Below are positions 23,170 to 23,644 of a stretch of DNA of 23,644 nt, piece by piece. The DNA comes from an uncultured Lachnospiraceae bacterium. GTDB lineage: Bacteria; Bacillota; Clostridia; Lachnospirales; Lachnospiraceae. Made by a program: the position numbers and the translations under genes. How positions within the stretch are numbered: the first letter of the stretch is position 1; each line of letters opens with the position of its first letter. The notes under the pieces are model-generated. The model did no database searches. It saw only the letters and a program-made list of their open reading frames with translations, and was not told the DNA's origin. The stretch lies in the NCBI GenBank assembly GCA_900554925.1, contig USJG01000021.1, positions 1 through 23,644 of the forward strand, in the 5' to 3' direction.

Positions 23170-23644
23170 CTATAAATCTTTCAGTCTGATCCCCTTGCCC
23201 ACGCTTAAGACGATCCCTATTTCTATCAGCAAAAACAAAACCGCAGAACCGCCATAGCTGATAAAGGGCAGTGAAATACCGGTATTGGGAATGGTGTTGG
23301 TTACAACCGCCACATTTAAAATAACCTGTATTGCAATATGCCCCATGACGCCCACTACCAAAAGGGCTCCAAACAAATCCGGGGCATTGTTGGCTATTAC
23401 CATAAATCTCCAGATCAGCAGAATGAACATGAGCAAAATGGAGATCGCTCCAAATAACCCCAGTTCTTCACAGATAATGGAAAAAATCATATCATTCTGG
23501 GCTTCCGGAAGGAATCCAAGCTTCTGCATGCTCTGGCCTAAACCCTTTCCAAGAATCCCGCCGGAGCCTATTGCATACAAAGCCTGCAGGGTCTGATAGC
23601 CATCTCCGCTTGCATAATCCTCCGGATGAAGCCATACCTGAATA
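23170..23644 (-). CDS. ftsW: FtsW/SEDS-family septal glycosyltransferase, C-terminal part (partial)
   Basis: The frame is open to the window edge, so only the last about 157 residues are present. It shows hallmark SEDS motifs: HPEDYASGDGYQTLQ, LYAIGSGGILGKGLGQS, GFLPEAQNDMIFS, CEELGL, and near the end TGISLPFISYGGSA followed by a last membrane helix. SEDS proteins polymerise lipid II into glycan strands at the septum with a class b PBP. The murA start lies 77 bases after its stop. The place before murA-divIB-ftsZ favours FtsW over RodA; SpoVE, a sporulation paralogue, remains possible. The gene start is outside the window. Confidence 0.92.
   Translation of the reverse strand, partial: IQVWLHPEDYASGDGYQTLQALYAIGSGGILGKGLGQSMQKLGFLPEAQNDMIFSIICEELGLFGAISILLMFILLIWRFMVIANNAPDLFGALLVVGVMGHIAIQVILNVAVVTNTIPNTGISLPFISYGGSAVLFLLIEIGIVLSVGKGIRLKDL

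Overview
This window looks like a chromosomal segment of a low-to-moderate GC, spore-forming Clostridia, most likely a member of the Lachnospiraceae. The evidence is a division-to-sporulation gene block (ftsW, murA, divIB, ftsZ, an M18 aminopeptidase, spoIIGA, sigE, a ylmC/ymxH-type gene, sigG, nrdR) with family-typical sequences for SigE, SigG and SpoIIGA. Nearly everything reads on the minus strand, so the functional order runs from the right end (23644) to the left end (1). Only the small ylmC/ymxH gene is on the plus strand.

Right half (about 14.6-23.6 kb) is core genome. The end of ftsW, murA, divIB and ftsZ make the septal wall-synthesis and division cluster. ftsZ has its own near-consensus promoter and a terminator. 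An M18 aminopeptidase follows. A 304-base gene-free stretch then holds two long hairpins, a terminator and a promoter-like site in front of spoIIGA with unusually wide 21-bp spacing. SpoIIGA and SigE (mother cell), SigG (forespore) and NrdR (ribonucleotide reductase repressor) follow; nrdR has a consensus promoter and a clear terminator.

Left half (1-14.4 kb) is a type VII secretion system of the Firmicutes type (T7SSb/Ess/Yuk), starting directly after the nrdR terminator. The order is esaA-like, esxA, essA-like; then a cargo cassette of a small Lap1/TIGR04197-like protein, an LXG protein with a C-terminal lysozyme-like domain, a lipoprotein and a damaged ORF; then a hairpin, a coiled-coil protein, esaB/yukD, essB and essC; then small proteins matching in order and size the post-essC genes of Staphylococcus aureus (esxC-, esxB-, esaE- and esxD-like, then the start of an esaD-like effector cut by the window edge).

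The most interesting points are: (1) an apparent antibacterial module inside the core machinery, between essA and esaB, pairing a putative cell-wall hydrolase toxin with a lipoprotein that could be a surface immunity protein; (2) a recombination scar behind it, where an out-of-frame protein-tail-like sequence overlaps the start of an ORF that seems to have lost its signal peptide; (3) an EsaA-like protein with only one C-terminal membrane helix rather than the usual bundle; (4) the conserved S. aureus-like gene order after essC. No rRNA, tRNA, CRISPR array, transposase or integrase was seen. All family assignments rest on reading motifs and gene order by eye, not on database searches.
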